From positions 1 through 56,628 of the forward strand of contig NZ_JRJG01000068.1 in the NCBI RefSeq assembly GCF_000759435.1: a DNA stretch of 56,628 bases. Reading direction: 5' to 3'. Within the stretch, counting starts at the first letter, position 1, and the number at the start of each line of letters is the position of its first letter. This DNA comes from Hoeflea sp. BAL378 (GTDB lineage Bacteria > Pseudomonadota > Alphaproteobacteria > Rhizobiales > Rhizobiaceae). A model generated the notes under the pieces. That model had not been told where the DNA came from, did no database searches, and saw only the letters and a program-made list of their open reading frames with translations. A program made the translations under genes and the position numbers. Of the stretch, positions 20,435 to 28,990 are shown one piece after another.

Positions 20435-20769
20435 GCTGTAGACTGACAGGACAGTCCTGTCCGGGCGGTATTTCGCCAAGGGGCATTGCAAAAACTAAAA
20501 TTTCGAAATTAGTATTCCTTTAACCATTAACTGAAAATAAAGAGTAGGTTTAATGAAGAACGCATGCGGTATTTTAGATGCGTTTGCAAAACCCTGTGAT
20601 TGCAAGACACAGACGCGGTGATGGACACTGATTGGCGGAAATCCGGTCCGGGCGCTCACTGGACAGATCCGACGATGCCTCCCCGCCGAACCGGAACGCG
20701 CATGATGTGCTCCGGGCACGCAGGGAACATTGACATGCTCGAATTCATCAGGCGCCGCCGAGGTGGACA
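20435..20769. other. AT-rich intergenic region with two palindromes
   Basis: No gene is visible. It holds an 8-1-8 inverted repeat GACAGGAC-A-GTCCTGTC (20445-20461). A candidate promoter follows: TTGCAA (20486-20491), 18 bp, TAGTAT (20510-20515). The 12-bp palindrome AATTTCGAAATT (20499-20510) lies in its spacer. The segment 20485-20590 is clearly AT-richer than the flanking genes. The long leader (about 250 nt) before the next gene contains no obvious reading frame. Confidence 0.5.
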
Positions 20770-21216
20770 GTGTTCAAGATTACGAAGGCAAACGACCTAG
20801 AGGGTTTTGGCACGCCGCCGAAAGGCTTCGTGATGCCGGACCTGGAGCTGGTTTCGCATTATTGCCGAATAGAGAGCTGGACGGCCAATCTTGCAACGGG
20901 CGTCTTTTTCATCGGCGCGGCGGCCCGGCACCATCACGGGCTTCCCGGGGACGGGGATTTCGGGCTGCTCAACCTGGTTCAGTGCTACGACGCGCAGGAC
21001 CGGCAGAACGTGCTGGAACTCTACGAGGTCGCCGCCATGCGGCCATCGTCCTTCTGCTTTTCCACGACCATCGTCCAGGACGACGGCGGCCAGATCCCGG
21101 TCGTCTGCACCGGCGAATCCTCGAATTTCTCGGATGATGGCGGCGGCTCCATCAACGGCATCTTCATCTTCCCGACCTTCCGGCTGACCCAGAAAAAATC
21201 GCTTCACAATCAGTAA
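20770..21216 (+). CDS. Small PAS-like protein of unknown function
   Basis: The protein has 148 residues. The middle resembles a PAS fold: WTANLATGVFFIGAAARHHHG, then LVQCYDAQDRQNVLELYEVA (like the 'HPDDR' helix of PAS_3 domains), then SSFCFSTTIVQDDGGQIPVVCTGES. This is pattern recognition, not a firm family call. No output domain follows, so it could be a stand-alone sensor or adaptor. The start is GTG 20770 with GAGG about 6 bp upstream. It sits alone behind a palindrome-containing promoter region. Confidence 0.7.
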   Translation: MFKITKANDLEGFGTPPKGFVMPDLELVSHYCRIESWTANLATGVFFIGAAARHHHGLPGDGDFGLLNLVQCYDAQDRQNVLELYEVAAMRPSSFCFSTTIVQDDGGQIPVVCTGESSNFSDDGGGSINGIFIFPTFRLTQKKSLHNQ

Positions 21217-21333
21217 GCCCCTGCGGGGTTTGGCGGCAGCGGCCCCCGGCCGGTCCGTGGGCGAAAACAATCCCACCTCCCCGCTTTGCTTTGCCCGGCT
21301 CCGCTCCAGGTTACCCTGCAAGGGAGCACAGCG

Positions 21334-21813
21334 ATGAACGAGCTCAAGCCTGAAAATGTGGCGGACTATCCGCGGCCGCCGGCGATCGAGGCCTTCGGCG
21401 GCCTGATCCTGGTGCGTTTCGCCGGGGTGGTGATTGCCGAAACCCGCGCGAGCTTTCGCATCCTCGAGACATTCCATCCGCCGACCTACTACCTGCCCGT
21501 CGCGGCATTCGCGCCCGGCGTGCTCAGGCCGTCCGCGGGACGGTCGACCCTGTGCGAGTGGAAGGGACAGGCCGGCTATTTCGATGTGACGTCAGGCGGT
21601 CGGGTGGCGGAACGGGCTGCCTGGAGCTACGCCGCGCCGAATGCCGCCTATGCCGCTATCAGGGATCATGTCGCGCTCTATGCCGAGCCGATGGACGAGG
21701 TGCTGGTGGCGGGCGAGCGAGTGCTGCCGCAACCGGGCAATTTCTACGGCGGCTGGGTGACGGCAAATATCTCGGGCCCCGTCAAGGGCGCGCCGGGAAC
21801 CACACATTGGTGA
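21334..21813 (+). CDS. DUF427-domain protein
   Basis: The 159-residue protein matches the DUF427 pattern: GGLILVRFAGVVIAETRAS, then PTYYLPVAAF, then STLCEWKGQAGYFDV and AAWSYAAPNAAYAAIRDHVALYAEPMDEVLVAGERV. It is a small all-beta cytosolic protein found across bacteria with no established biochemical function. ATG 21334 follows AAGGGAG at a good distance. It may be transcribed alone; the next gene has its own palindromic upstream region. Confidence 0.85.
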   Translation: MNELKPENVADYPRPPAIEAFGGLILVRFAGVVIAETRASFRILETFHPPTYYLPVAAFAPGVLRPSAGRSTLCEWKGQAGYFDVTSGGRVAERAAWSYAAPNAAYAAIRDHVALYAEPMDEVLVAGERVLPQPGNFYGGWVTANISGPVKGAPGTTHW

Positions 21814-21818
21814 ATTTG

Positions 21819-21853
21819 TGAACGATACGTTCAGCATTGTTCAGGTTTCCTGA
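21819..21853 (+). promoter_or_regulatory. Two adjacent palindromes upstream of the DoxX gene
   Basis: TGAACG-ATA-CGTTCA (21819-21833) is a perfect 6-3-6 inverted repeat; TCAGG-TTT-CCTGA (21841-21853) is a perfect 5-3-5 repeat. They lie 50-80 bp before the DoxX start, where an operator would be expected. The regulator is unknown. Confidence 0.4.
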
Positions 21854-21901
21854 CGCGGGAAATACCTGTAGATGTCCGCTCAGAATCAACAGGAGCGCCC
21901 C

Positions 21902-22285
21902 ATGTCCACTCATATCCAGCTTCTCGTCGGCCGTGTGCTGATGAGCATCATCTTTATCATGTCCGGCTTCAGCAAGCTCGGCAGCGTCGAAGGCACCGCA
22001 GGTTACATCGCCAGCATGGGCGTTCCCGCCCCCGGCCTCACCGTCTGGCTGGTGATCGCGCTCGAGATCCTCGGCGGCATCGCCATTCTTTTAGGCTTCT
22101 TCACCCGCTACGCGGCCTGGGCCCTGGCCGCCTTCTGCGTCGCCTCGGGCTATCTCGGCCACTACCAGCCGGAAGACCAGATGCAGATGATCAGCTTCAT
22201 GAAGAACCTCGCCATGGCGGGCGGCTTCCTGGCGCTGGCCGCGGCCGGCCCGGGCGCCTATTCGGTGGATGCCCGCCGCGGCTAA
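21902..22285 (+). CDS. DoxX-family membrane protein
   Basis: The protein (127 residues) has four predicted membrane helices with the DoxX start VGRVLMSIIFIMSGFSKL and the second-helix segment VWLVIALEILGGIAILLGFFTR. DoxX proteins are associated with quinone-linked or redox-stress functions (for example the DoxDA and MRC complexes), but the exact role of this short type is unknown. I use ATG 21902 (MSTHIQ), with AGGAG about 10 bp upstream, rather than the upstream ATG 21872. A strong terminator follows. Confidence 0.87.
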   Translation: MSTHIQLLVGRVLMSIIFIMSGFSKLGSVEGTAGYIASMGVPAPGLTVWLVIALEILGGIAILLGFFTRYAAWALAAFCVASGYLGHYQPEDQMQMISFMKNLAMAGGFLALAAAGPGAYSVDARRG

Positions 22286-22311
22286 GACGCCTCGGCCGAA
22301 GCCTGTCCTTG

Positions 22312-22340
22312 AACCCGGCGTTGAAGAACGCCGGGTTTTT
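22312..22340 (+). terminator. Rho-independent terminator after doxX
   Basis: Perfect stem AACCCGGCGTT / AACGCCGGGTT (22312-22322, 22327-22337), GAAG loop, followed by TTTTT. The same stem could serve the minus-strand membrane gene less well, since no T-run follows on that strand. Confidence 0.9.
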
Positions 22341-22351
22341 CGTGCGCCGGA

Positions 22352-22693
22352 TCAGCGTGCGTCGGCAGCATCCCCGGCGCCCCCGGCGGAAGGCGCTGCG
22401 CCGAAATCGCGCGGCGCCCGGCCGAACAGCCTGGCGACGATCCAGATCGAGACGATGGCGAAGACGGTGATCGCCACTCCCTCGATGACCGGCGATCCGA
22501 AGTAGCCGCGGCCGCCGATCGCCATCATCATCAGCCCGATGGCGAGGCCGCTGGTAATGAGGACGCTGAGCATGGCGGGCGCGAATTCGCCGCGCAGGAT
22601 CGCCGGATCCGGGTTGGCCGCGGCGATCCGGGCGAGAACGGCGAGCAGAACCAGTGACGACAGAAACACTGCCGATCCGATGGTGAATTCCAT
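22352..22693 (-). CDS. Small predicted membrane protein, unknown
   Basis: A 113-residue protein with three hydrophobic helices ([59 protein letters not shown]) and a short Ala/Gly-rich tail. No family is recognised. I use ATG 22693 (MEFTIG); a GTG at 22705 would add four residues. It is isolated, convergent with doxX. Confidence 0.65.
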   Translation of the reverse strand: MEFTIGSAVFLSSLVLLAVLARIAAANPDPAILRGEFAPAMLSVLITSGLAIGLMMMAIGGRGYFGSPVIEGVAITVFAIVSIWIVARLFGRAPRDFGAAPSAGGAGDAADAR

Positions 22694-23080
22694 GATGAAC
22701 CCCACACTTCAAAAATGTCGCTGCGGCGACCGTGGGTTCACTGCACTGCCCCCGCGCCGCAGGACGAGCCTGAACCGGTGGAGAGGCGGCTTCGTGGTTG
22801 GCGGAGCCATTCGGCAGTCGGCGGCGATCTGAAAAGGCCACAGACATGCGAAGGACGCGTTCAGGCCGGGTCTGTCCCGGATGCCCTGACATTGCCTCAA
22901 CGCCGGAAAAAAACAAGCGGGCGGGCCGGGGGGCAAGAAAAATATCTTATGCCCGCACTCCCGGTGATCCGATCGCAAGACAGCCGCGTAAGAACTTGCA
23001 TAAGCCGCAAGCGATGTCCCCCCGATCAGACATCCTTCGCCTTATCCGGTCGGCCGGGTCCCCGATCCCCTGCCGCCATA
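22694..23080. other. Intergenic stretch without confident gene
   Basis: Open frames exist on both strands (for example 22715-23095 on plus), but their Arg/Pro-rich translations look like chance products of high GC. The segment 22905-22950 has A-runs. The region ends in a strong plus-strand terminator, so an unannotated short transcript is possible. Confidence 0.4.
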
Positions 23081-23109
23081 GCCGCCTCTTCGTGAGGCGG
23101 CTTTTTTTT
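23081..23109 (+). terminator. Strong Rho-independent terminator with no gene upstream
   Basis: Stem GCCGCCTC / GAGGCGGC (23081-23088, 23094-23101) with a TTCGT loop, followed directly by eight T residues (23102-23109). The T-run is on the plus strand, so it does not serve hisG, which is read leftward and ends at 23146. The nearest plus-strand gene (doxX) already has its own terminator. Confidence 0.8.
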
Positions 23110-23145
23110 GACCTCGGTGCCGGATCCGTTGCCGCCGCGCCCCGG

Positions 23146-23871
23146 TCAGCCTGCGGACCTGATCGCCTCGACCAGCGCCGCGACGCGGGGATCGTCCGCA
23201 TGGGAGGGCTTGCGGGCGCGCACCAGGCAGGCCTCGGAGCGGAGGATCACGCCGTCCGACAGGATCCTGAGGTGGTTGGCCTGGAGCGTCGAGCCCGTGG
23301 TGGTGATGTCGACGATGATGTCGGCGGCGCCCGAGGCGGGCGCGCCCTCGGTGGCGCCGAGGCTTTCGACGATGCGATAGAGCTGGATGCCGTGGCGGGT
23401 GGAGAAGAAGTTCTGCGTCAGCCGCCAGTATTTGGTGGCAATCGTCAGCCGGCGGCCGTGGCGGGCGCGGAAATCGGCGGCCACGTCGCCCAAATCGGCC
23501 ATGGTGTCGACATCCTTCCAGATGTCGGGCACGGCGACCACGACATCGGCATGGCCGAAGCCGAGCCGGGCGGTGATCTCGACGCGCTCATCGGGCCTGG
23601 GCAGGCTTTCGCGCACCAGGTCCTCGCCGGTCACGCCGAAATCCACAGTGCCGGCGCCGATCTCGCGGGCGATCTCGGAAGCCGAGAGGAAGGCCACCTC
23701 GACGCCGTCGATGCCCTCGAGGCGGCCGCGATAGCTGCGGTCGTTGCCGATCGCCGAGACGGTGAGCCCGGCGCGGTCGAAGGCGGCGACGGCGTCGTCC
23801 TTCATCCGCCCCTTGGACGGCAGCGCGATTGTCAGTGGCTCTGGGGTCAGCAGCTCGGGGGTCCTCGTCAT
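23146..23871 (-). CDS. hisG: ATP phosphoribosyltransferase, catalytic subunit (short form)
   Basis: This 241-residue protein is the short HisG, which lacks the C-terminal ACT-like regulatory domain and needs HisZ. Typical segments are [37 protein letters not shown] and the PRPP loop [16 protein letters not shown]. It condenses ATP with PRPP, the first step of histidine synthesis. ATG 23871 overlaps the hisZ stop (ATGA), consistent with equimolar complex formation. Confidence 0.96.
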   Translation of the reverse strand: MTRTPELLTPEPLTIALPSKGRMKDDAVAAFDRAGLTVSAIGNDRSYRGRLEGIDGVEVAFLSASEIAREIGAGTVDFGVTGEDLVRESLPRPDERVEITARLGFGHADVVVAVPDIWKDVDTMADLGDVAADFRARHGRRLTIATKYWRLTQNFFSTRHGIQLYRIVESLGATEGAPASGAADIIVDITTTGSTLQANHLRILSDGVILRSEACLVRARKPSHADDPRVAALVEAIRSAG

Positions 23872-24989
23872 CGGCCTGCCCTCACGGTTTCGATGCGGTC
23901 GAGCCAGAGCGAGAAGCCCACGGCGGGGATAGGTTCCTGCGCGCCGAGCAGCGTCATCAGCCGGTCGAAGCGGCCGCCGCCGGCGAGCACCAGCCCCGCC
24001 TCGCCCGCGGCGATCTCGAAGACGAGCCCGGTGTAGTAGTCGAGCGGACGGCCGAAGGCCGCGCGCCAGTGCATCTTCGCCAGATCCTCGCCGCGCTCCG
24101 TGAGCGCGTTGAGACGGGCTTCGAAACGGGTTTGCGCGGCGGCGATGTCGAGGCCGGCCTTACGGGCAAAGCCCGCCAGCGCGTCGGCCGCCCGGTCCAG
24201 TGTCACATCGAGCGCCAGGAACGCCCGCAGCGCATCGAGCGCCGCCGGCGACAGCCGGGTCGAGGCAAGGGCCTGCTTGTCCATCAGCCGCGCGGTGATC
24301 TCGGCCGGCGAGCGGCTGGCATGGGTGGAATAGCCGGTCGCCGCCATGACGCTTTCGATATGGGCCTCGAGCCCGCCGGCATCGCCGCTGGCGAGGAATC
24401 CGGCCACCGCGCCATCCGGCGCCGCGGAGCCTTCGGGACTGGCGAGCCGGGCGATCATGGCGCTCAGCGCCTGCTCGTTGCCGAAGGCGTGGATCAGCCG
24501 CTTCTGCCAGCCCGCGGGAAGGCCCAGGCCGGCGACGACCGCCTCGAACACCGACTGGTCGCCGAGCGTGATGGTGAGCGCGCGGCCCGGCGCGGAGCGG
24601 GCCAGCAGCACGCGGGCATCCGACACCGCGCGGGCGTCGGCGCGCGCCTCGTCGGGCTCTCCCAGATCCTCGACGCCGGCCTGGTAGAACTCGTTGGGCC
24701 CTTCCCGGCGCTGGCGGAACACCTGGCCGAGATAGGAGTAGCGCCGCGGCGTGGCCACGCCCTCGGCGATATGGGCGCGGCAGACCGGGATGGTGAATTC
24801 GGGCCTCAGGCACAGGCTCTCGCCGGTCTCGGATTCGGTCAGGAAGATGCGGCGGCGCAGGTCTTCGCCCGCCATGTCGAGAAACGGCTCGGCCGGCTGG
24901 ATCACCGGAATGTCGACGCGCGGCGCCTCGAGTGAAACGAGCGCGCTGGCGAGATCGGCGGCGAAATCAGGGGCTCCGAACTGGGTCAT
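23868..24989 (-). CDS. hisZ: ATP phosphoribosyltransferase regulatory subunit
   Basis: The product (373 residues) resembles the catalytic core of histidyl-tRNA synthetase: [31 protein letters not shown] (motif 2-like), [24 protein letters not shown], and a C-terminal [13 protein letters not shown]. It has no anticodon-binding domain, as expected for HisZ. It forms a hetero-octamer with the short HisG and carries the histidine feedback response. It lies 40 bp after hisS and overlaps hisG. Confidence 0.93.
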   Translation of the reverse strand: MTQFGAPDFAADLASALVSLEAPRVDIPVIQPAEPFLDMAGEDLRRRIFLTESETGESLCLRPEFTIPVCRAHIAEGVATPRRYSYLGQVFRQRREGPNEFYQAGVEDLGEPDEARADARAVSDARVLLARSAPGRALTITLGDQSVFEAVVAGLGLPAGWQKRLIHAFGNEQALSAMIARLASPEGSAAPDGAVAGFLASGDAGGLEAHIESVMAATGYSTHASRSPAEITARLMDKQALASTRLSPAALDALRAFLALDVTLDRAADALAGFARKAGLDIAAAQTRFEARLNALTERGEDLAKMHWRAAFGRPLDYYTGLVFEIAAGEAGLVLAGGGRFDRLMTLLGAQEPIPAVGFSLWLDRIETVRAGR

Positions 24990-25029
24990 GTCCCCTCTCT
25001 ACTTCTGAACTGACAGATAGGATTGCACG

Positions 25030-26652
25030 TCACACATCCCGGGCATCGGTCGCCTGTTCGGCCAGAATGCGCTGCACCGTCACCACGAGGTCAGCCTCAT
25101 CGACCAGGTGCTCGCCGGCCTTAGCCTCGCGCCATTCGGCGTTGTCGGTGATGGTCTCGGCGATGCGCTTGCCCTCGATCAGGTCCTTGACGATGAGCTT
25201 GCCCTCGGCCTTCTCGTTGCCGCCCTGGATGATGGCGATGGGCGCGCCGCGGCGGTCGGCATAGCGGAGCTGCTTGGGGAAGTCCTTGGGATTGCCCTGG
25301 AACAGCTCGACCGGGATGGCGGGGCCGCGCGGCTGGCCATTTGCATCGAGCGGGTTCAGGGCGGCGCGCAGCTCCTGCGCCATCTTCGCGTAGTCGCCGA
25401 CGCGGTCGCGGTCCATGATGGTGACCAGGATCGGGCCCGAGGCCGCCTCGCCCGAGATCTTGCCGAGGTTCTTCAGCGCCGTCATCAACCGCGACACGCC
25501 GATGGAGAAGCCGGTGGCCGGCACCGGCTGGCCCATGAAGCGCGACACCAGCCCGTCATAGCGCCCGCCGCCGCCGACCGAGCCGAACTGCACCTTCTGG
25601 CCCTTCTCGTTGGTGACGTCGAACAGGAGCTCCGCCTCGAAGACCGGGCCGGTGTAATATTCGAGGCCGCGGACGACGGAGGGGTCTACCGAAACGCGAC
25701 CGTCATCATAACCCGATGCACTGACAAGTTCTGCTATTATCCGTAGTTCTTCGATGCCATCGCCACCACTGCTGTTTGGGGCAACAAATTTAGAAAGCTC
25801 CTCAATAGCAGCAGACACCAGTTTAAGATTGCCAGAGTATCCCGAATTTTTGGAGTAGGCTTTGGCAAGCTTGGATATTTCCAAAGCCTGCGTAATGAAG
25901 CCAAGCATCCGTTCAACAGCAAAATCGTCCAATCCCGCACCCGGCGTAAAGTCCCCCTCGTCCACCTTGCCGCCATCCCAGCGGCCCGGACCGAGCAGCA
26001 ACCTCACGCCCTCGATCCCGAACTTGTCGAGCTTGTCGATGGCGCGCAGCACCGTGAGCCGCTTGCCGGCGTTCTCCGCGCCGCCGAGGCCGATAGCTTC
26101 CATCACTCCGTCGAGCACCTTGCGGTTGTTGACCCGGATCACGTAGTCGCCGCGGGCGATGCCGAGCGCTTCCATGGTGTCGGCCATCATCATGCACATT
26201 TCGGCGTCCGCCGAGACGCCTGGGGCGCCGACGATGTCGGCGTCGAACTGCATGAACTGGCGGAACCGGCCCGGGCCGGGCTTCTCGTTGCGGAACACCC
26301 AGCCCGCGCGGTAGGTGCGGTAGGGAAGCTGGATGTCGTTGAAGTTCTCGGCCACGTGGCGCGCCAACGGCGCGGTCAGGTCGTAGCGCAGCGACAGCCA
26401 CTGGTCGTCGTCGTCCTGGAAGGAGAACACGCCCTCGTTCGGCCGGTCCTGGTCGGGTAGGAATTTTCCGAGCGCGTCGGTGTATTCGACGAAGGGGGTC
26501 TCCACCGGCTCGAAGCCGAAGCGCTCATACACCTGGCGGATCTTGCCCATCATCGCATCCGTGGCGCGGATGTCGCCGGGGGAGCGGTCGGGGAAACCGC
26601 GCGCCAGCCGGGCTTTGAGCTTCTGGGGCTTCTTCTGCTTGGTGTCGGACAT
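25030..26652 (-). CDS. hisS: Histidyl-tRNA synthetase (alphaproteobacterial type)
   Basis: The 540-residue class II synthetase contains motif 2 ([32 protein letters not shown]), the histidine-specific RGLEYYTG motif and a C-terminal anticodon-binding domain (~440-540). It starts at ATG 26652 (MSDTKQ). Length and sequence fit the divergent alphaproteobacterial HisRS, which works on tRNA-His lacking the G-1 base. Residues ~241-321 (25690-25930) are encoded by DNA of about 48% GC with different codon choice, just before RGLEYYTG. The frame stays intact, so the enzyme should be active. Confidence 0.94.
   Translation of the reverse strand: MSDTKQKKPQKLKARLARGFPDRSPGDIRATDAMMGKIRQVYERFGFEPVETPFVEYTDALGKFLPDQDRPNEGVFSFQDDDDQWLSLRYDLTAPLARHVAENFNDIQLPYRTYRAGWVFRNEKPGPGRFRQFMQFDADIVGAPGVSADAEMCMMMADTMEALGIARGDYVIRVNNRKVLDGVMEAIGLGGAENAGKRLTVLRAIDKLDKFGIEGVRLLLGPGRWDGGKVDEGDFTPGAGLDDFAVERMLGFITQALEISKLAKAYSKNSGYSGNLKLVSAAIEELSKFVAPNSSGGDGIEELRIIAELVSASGYDDGRVSVDPSVVRGLEYYTGPVFEAELLFDVTNEKGQKVQFGSVGGGGRYDGLVSRFMGQPVPATGFSIGVSRLMTALKNLGKISGEAASGPILVTIMDRDRVGDYAKMAQELRAALNPLDANGQPRGPAIPVELFQGNPKDFPKQLRYADRRGAPIAIIQGGNEKAEGKLIVKDLIEGKRIAETITDNAEWREAKAGEHLVDEADLVVTVQRILAEQATDARDV
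25690..25930. other. Low-GC patch inside hisS
   Basis: I counted 115 G/C in 25681-25920 (48%), while the surrounding hisS sequence is visibly well above 60%. Codons become AT-ending across the patch and return to GC-ending on both sides. The change is sharp at both edges, consistent with replacement of a segment by recombination. Confidence 0.75.
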
Positions 26653-26750
26653 GGAAAAGGCCTGCGAAAGGAGAAACACTCGTGGCGCATCTCCTAACCG
26701 ACAGGCCCATGGGCTGCAAGGCTTGGGTGATTCCGGCGGATCAAACGAGC

Positions 26751-26776
26751 GGGCCCGGCCGTTTCCGGCCAGGCCC
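26751..26776 (-). terminator. Candidate terminator downstream of BA14K gene
   Basis: A 10-bp stem (GGGCCTGGCC / GGCCGGGCCC on the minus strand, one T-G pair) with a 6-nt loop lies 37-62 bp after the BA14K stop. Only a short mixed T stretch follows, so it is a weak candidate. Confidence 0.35.
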
Positions 26777-26812
26777 TCCTCACCTATACTGAAGACCGAT
26801 CCTGACGAAGCC

Positions 26813-27295
26813 TCAGTAATAGGGCGAGCGGCATTCCCTGCGCGGGCCGTGATACGGCTGGAACGTGTTGGACCGCACGTCGTAGGAGCGGTACTTGGCG
26901 CTGCACCACCGCACATGCTGGGGATTGGAGCTGCCGGGACGCACGATATTGTTGTTGTTCATCGCGCCGCCGATAATGGCGCCGAGCGCGAAGGCTGCCG
27001 GCGGGAACCAGTAGCCGTTGTATTCCCGATAGCCGCGGCGGTGATGCCGATAGCCGCGATGGCCATTGTAGTAGCCGTGATTGTTGTGGCGGTAGAAGCC
27101 GCGGTCGCGATGGCGGTAGATGCCGCGATACTTGTTGTTGTGACCCCGTCGCCACTCGCGTCCCTGGACCTGGACGAGCGGGCTGGTGATCTCGATGGCC
27201 GGCTTCTGCACCATCAGGGGCGCAGCGCCGGCCGGCGCAAGCGCCGCAATGCAGAACGACGCAGATATGACGGTCTTCATCAGTGTTTTCAGCAT
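26813..27295 (-). CDS. BA14K-family (lectin-like) exported protein
   Basis: This 160-residue protein has a signal peptide ([25 protein letters not shown]), a His/Arg/Tyr/Asn-rich middle (repeated YRH/YNGH motifs, ~45-95), a short hydrophobic helix ([16 protein letters not shown]) and a C-terminus [19 protein letters not shown] ending in GPRREC. That C-terminus is the BA14K signature, first known from the 14-kDa immunoreactive, lectin-like protein of Brucella. Two Cys in this domain may form a disulfide. ATG 27295 follows GGAGAG; it is monocistronic. Confidence 0.88.
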   Translation of the reverse strand: MLKTLMKTVISASFCIAALAPAGAAPLMVQKPAIEITSPLVQVQGREWRRGHNNKYRGIYRHRDRGFYRHNNHGYYNGHRGYRHHRRGYREYNGYWFPPAAFALGAIIGGAMNNNNIVRPGSSNPQHVRWCSAKYRSYDVRSNTFQPYHGPRRECRSPYY

Positions 27296-27668
27296 GAGAC
27301 TCTCCTCGGATCTTAAATCCCTTCGGCGCTCAACGCTGCCCGGGACGGTTGGTTCCTTTCGGACTTGAAGATTTTCGACAGGCAATCGCGATTGCACTGC
27401 CGGTCGGTGGGGCACCGAAATGTCCGGCATCCCCTGCCGCGGTAAGCGCACTCAGCCGCCGACCCTGGTGTCGGCCGCGCCGCAGGCGTGGCGGACACCG
27501 TTGCCTTTCCCTTTCAAGGACTGGTTGGTGTCGCTCACCGGAAAATAGCCGATTCGAAATGAACGCCTGATGAGCCGCGCGTTCATGCTGCGTTCAGGTT
27601 CGCGTCGCAGGGCCATGACTGTGGAAATCGGCCTGCCGGATCGACACGCGGCGGCAACCGAGAGATAG
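27296..27668. other. Divergent intergenic region between BA14K and EamA genes
   Basis: No convincing gene. Two hairpin-forming inverted repeats are visible: GCCGAC-N6-GTCGGC (27457-27474) and a longer GACACC ... GGTGTC pair (about 27491-27530). A 61-codon minus frame with five Cys (27313-27498) has no ribosome-binding site that I can support. Promoters for both flanking genes must lie here. Confidence 0.4.
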
Positions 27669-28592
27669 GTGACGGTCTCGCCCCCGCCCTCCTGCGAAAG
27701 CGGTGCTGCCTTGCGCCTGGTTCTCATCACCACCCTGACCATGATCGCCTTTGCCGCCAATTCGGTGCTGGGGCGGATGGCGATCGGATCCGGCGCGGGC
27801 GAGGCCGGCGCGCCGCTGGTCGATCCGGCGAGCTATTCGGCCGTCAGGCTGGTGAGCGGCGCGCTGATGCTCTGGGCCCTGGTCGCCGCCAGCGGCGCCG
27901 GGGCGAGAGGCAAGGCGCGTGCCCGCTCCGGCTCCTGGGGGTCGGCCTTTGCGCTGTTTGCCTATGCGACGGCGTTCTCCTACGCCTATGTGGGCCTGGA
28001 TACCGGCACCGGCGCGCTGATCCTGTTTGCCTGCGTTCAGGCGACGATGATCGGCTGGAGCCTGAAGGAAGGCGACCGGCCCTCGGCGCTCGCATGGCTG
28101 GGACTGGCGACGGCCTTCGGCGCCTTCGTCTGGCTGGTGTCGCCGGGGCTGGCTGCGCCGGACCCGCTGGCGGCCGCCGCCATGGCGCTGTCGGGCGTCG
28201 CCTGGGGCTTCTATTCGCTGCGCGGCCGGGGGTTGCCCGATCCGCTGAAGGCGACGGCCGACAATTTTCTCCGCTCCTCGGCCTTTGTCCTGCCGCTCGC
28301 CCTCGTCGTGCTCGCCGCGCGGCTGCCGGTACACGCGAGCCCGGCCGGCCTGACGCTCGCCGTGCTTTCGGGCGCGGTCACCTCCGGGCTCGGCTATGCG
28401 CTGTGGTACCGGGTGCTGCGGCAGGTCGGCGCGGCCCAGGGCGCCATCGTGCAACTGACCGTGCCGGTGATCGCGGCCTTCGGCGGCGCACTGCTGCTGG
28501 GCGAGGACTGGACGCTGCGGCTGATCCTTTCGTCGCTGCTCATTCTCGGCGGCGTCGCCGTGGCGATCCTCGCCAAGCAGCGGCGGGTCTGA
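27669..28592 (+). CDS. EamA/DMT-family transporter
   Basis: The protein (307 residues) has ten predicted membrane helices arranged as two EamA repeats. The first begins TLTMIAFAANSVLGRMAI; the second begins AAAMALSGVAWGFYSLRGRG and ends with GAIVQLTVPVIAAFGGALLLGEDWT, the usual C-terminal EamA signature. DMT proteins export metabolites or amino acids; the substrate is unknown. The start is GTG 27669, the first start codon before a short Pro/Ser-rich leader. Confidence 0.87.
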   Translation: MTVSPPPSCESGAALRLVLITTLTMIAFAANSVLGRMAIGSGAGEAGAPLVDPASYSAVRLVSGALMLWALVAASGAGARGKARARSGSWGSAFALFAYATAFSYAYVGLDTGTGALILFACVQATMIGWSLKEGDRPSALAWLGLATAFGAFVWLVSPGLAAPDPLAAAAMALSGVAWGFYSLRGRGLPDPLKATADNFLRSSAFVLPLALVVLAARLPVHASPAGLTLAVLSGAVTSGLGYALWYRVLRQVGAAQGAIVQLTVPVIAAFGGALLLGEDWTLRLILSSLLILGGVAVAILAKQRRV

Positions 28593-28639
28593 CCCGCTGC
28601 CCGGCCTTTCGCCAGGCCATTGCCTTGCCGGCGCGGGCC

Positions 28640-28990
28640 TCAGGCCCTGCCGCGCTTGCGCAGCTTGTAGGTCAGCGCGAGAGCGATGCAGTGGGACAGC
28701 GCGTCCCGGTCGACCGGCCTGCCGGCCTCGACGACAATCGCCCGGTTGCCCTCGAAGGCGAGGGCATCGGGATAGAGCGCGCGGAATTGCTCGACCAGAT
28801 TTGTGTGGCAGATGAACATCAGCGCCACATCGCCGCCCGCGCGCGGCTGGATCCTGACCGAACTGCCGATGTTGGGCCGAGCGGGGGCAAAGCTCCGCTC
28901 GCCCCATTTGAGGCTTTGCTCGAGAGCACCCACGCCTTGCGTCCTGGCCGCCGTGTCGCGGATCAGCGCCTCGAGCTCGGCCGGGGTCAT
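28640..28990 (-). CDS. DUF1801-domain protein
   Basis: This 116-residue protein shows the DUF1801 (YdhG-like) pattern: LEQSLKWGERSF, VALMFICHTNLVEQFRALYP and FEGNRAIVVEAGRPVDRDALSHCIALALTYK. The family has a frataxin/YdhG-like fold and no settled function. Its ATG overlaps the tag stop (TGATG), so it is co-translated with the DNA glycosylase gene. Confidence 0.82.
   Translation of the reverse strand: MTPAELEALIRDTAARTQGVGALEQSLKWGERSFAPARPNIGSSVRIQPRAGGDVALMFICHTNLVEQFRALYPDALAFEGNRAIVVEAGRPVDRDALSHCIALALTYKLRKRGRA

Noticed and set aside
22715..23095. 126-codon plus-strand frame before hisG
   Set aside because: Arg/Pro/Ser-rich translation without similarity or ribosome-binding site; ends beside the orphan terminator, which more likely belongs to a non-coding transcript.
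27313..27498. 61-codon cysteine-containing minus frame upstream of the BA14K gene
   Set aside because: Five Cys are intriguing, but no start signal is visible and composition is that of random high-GC sequence.
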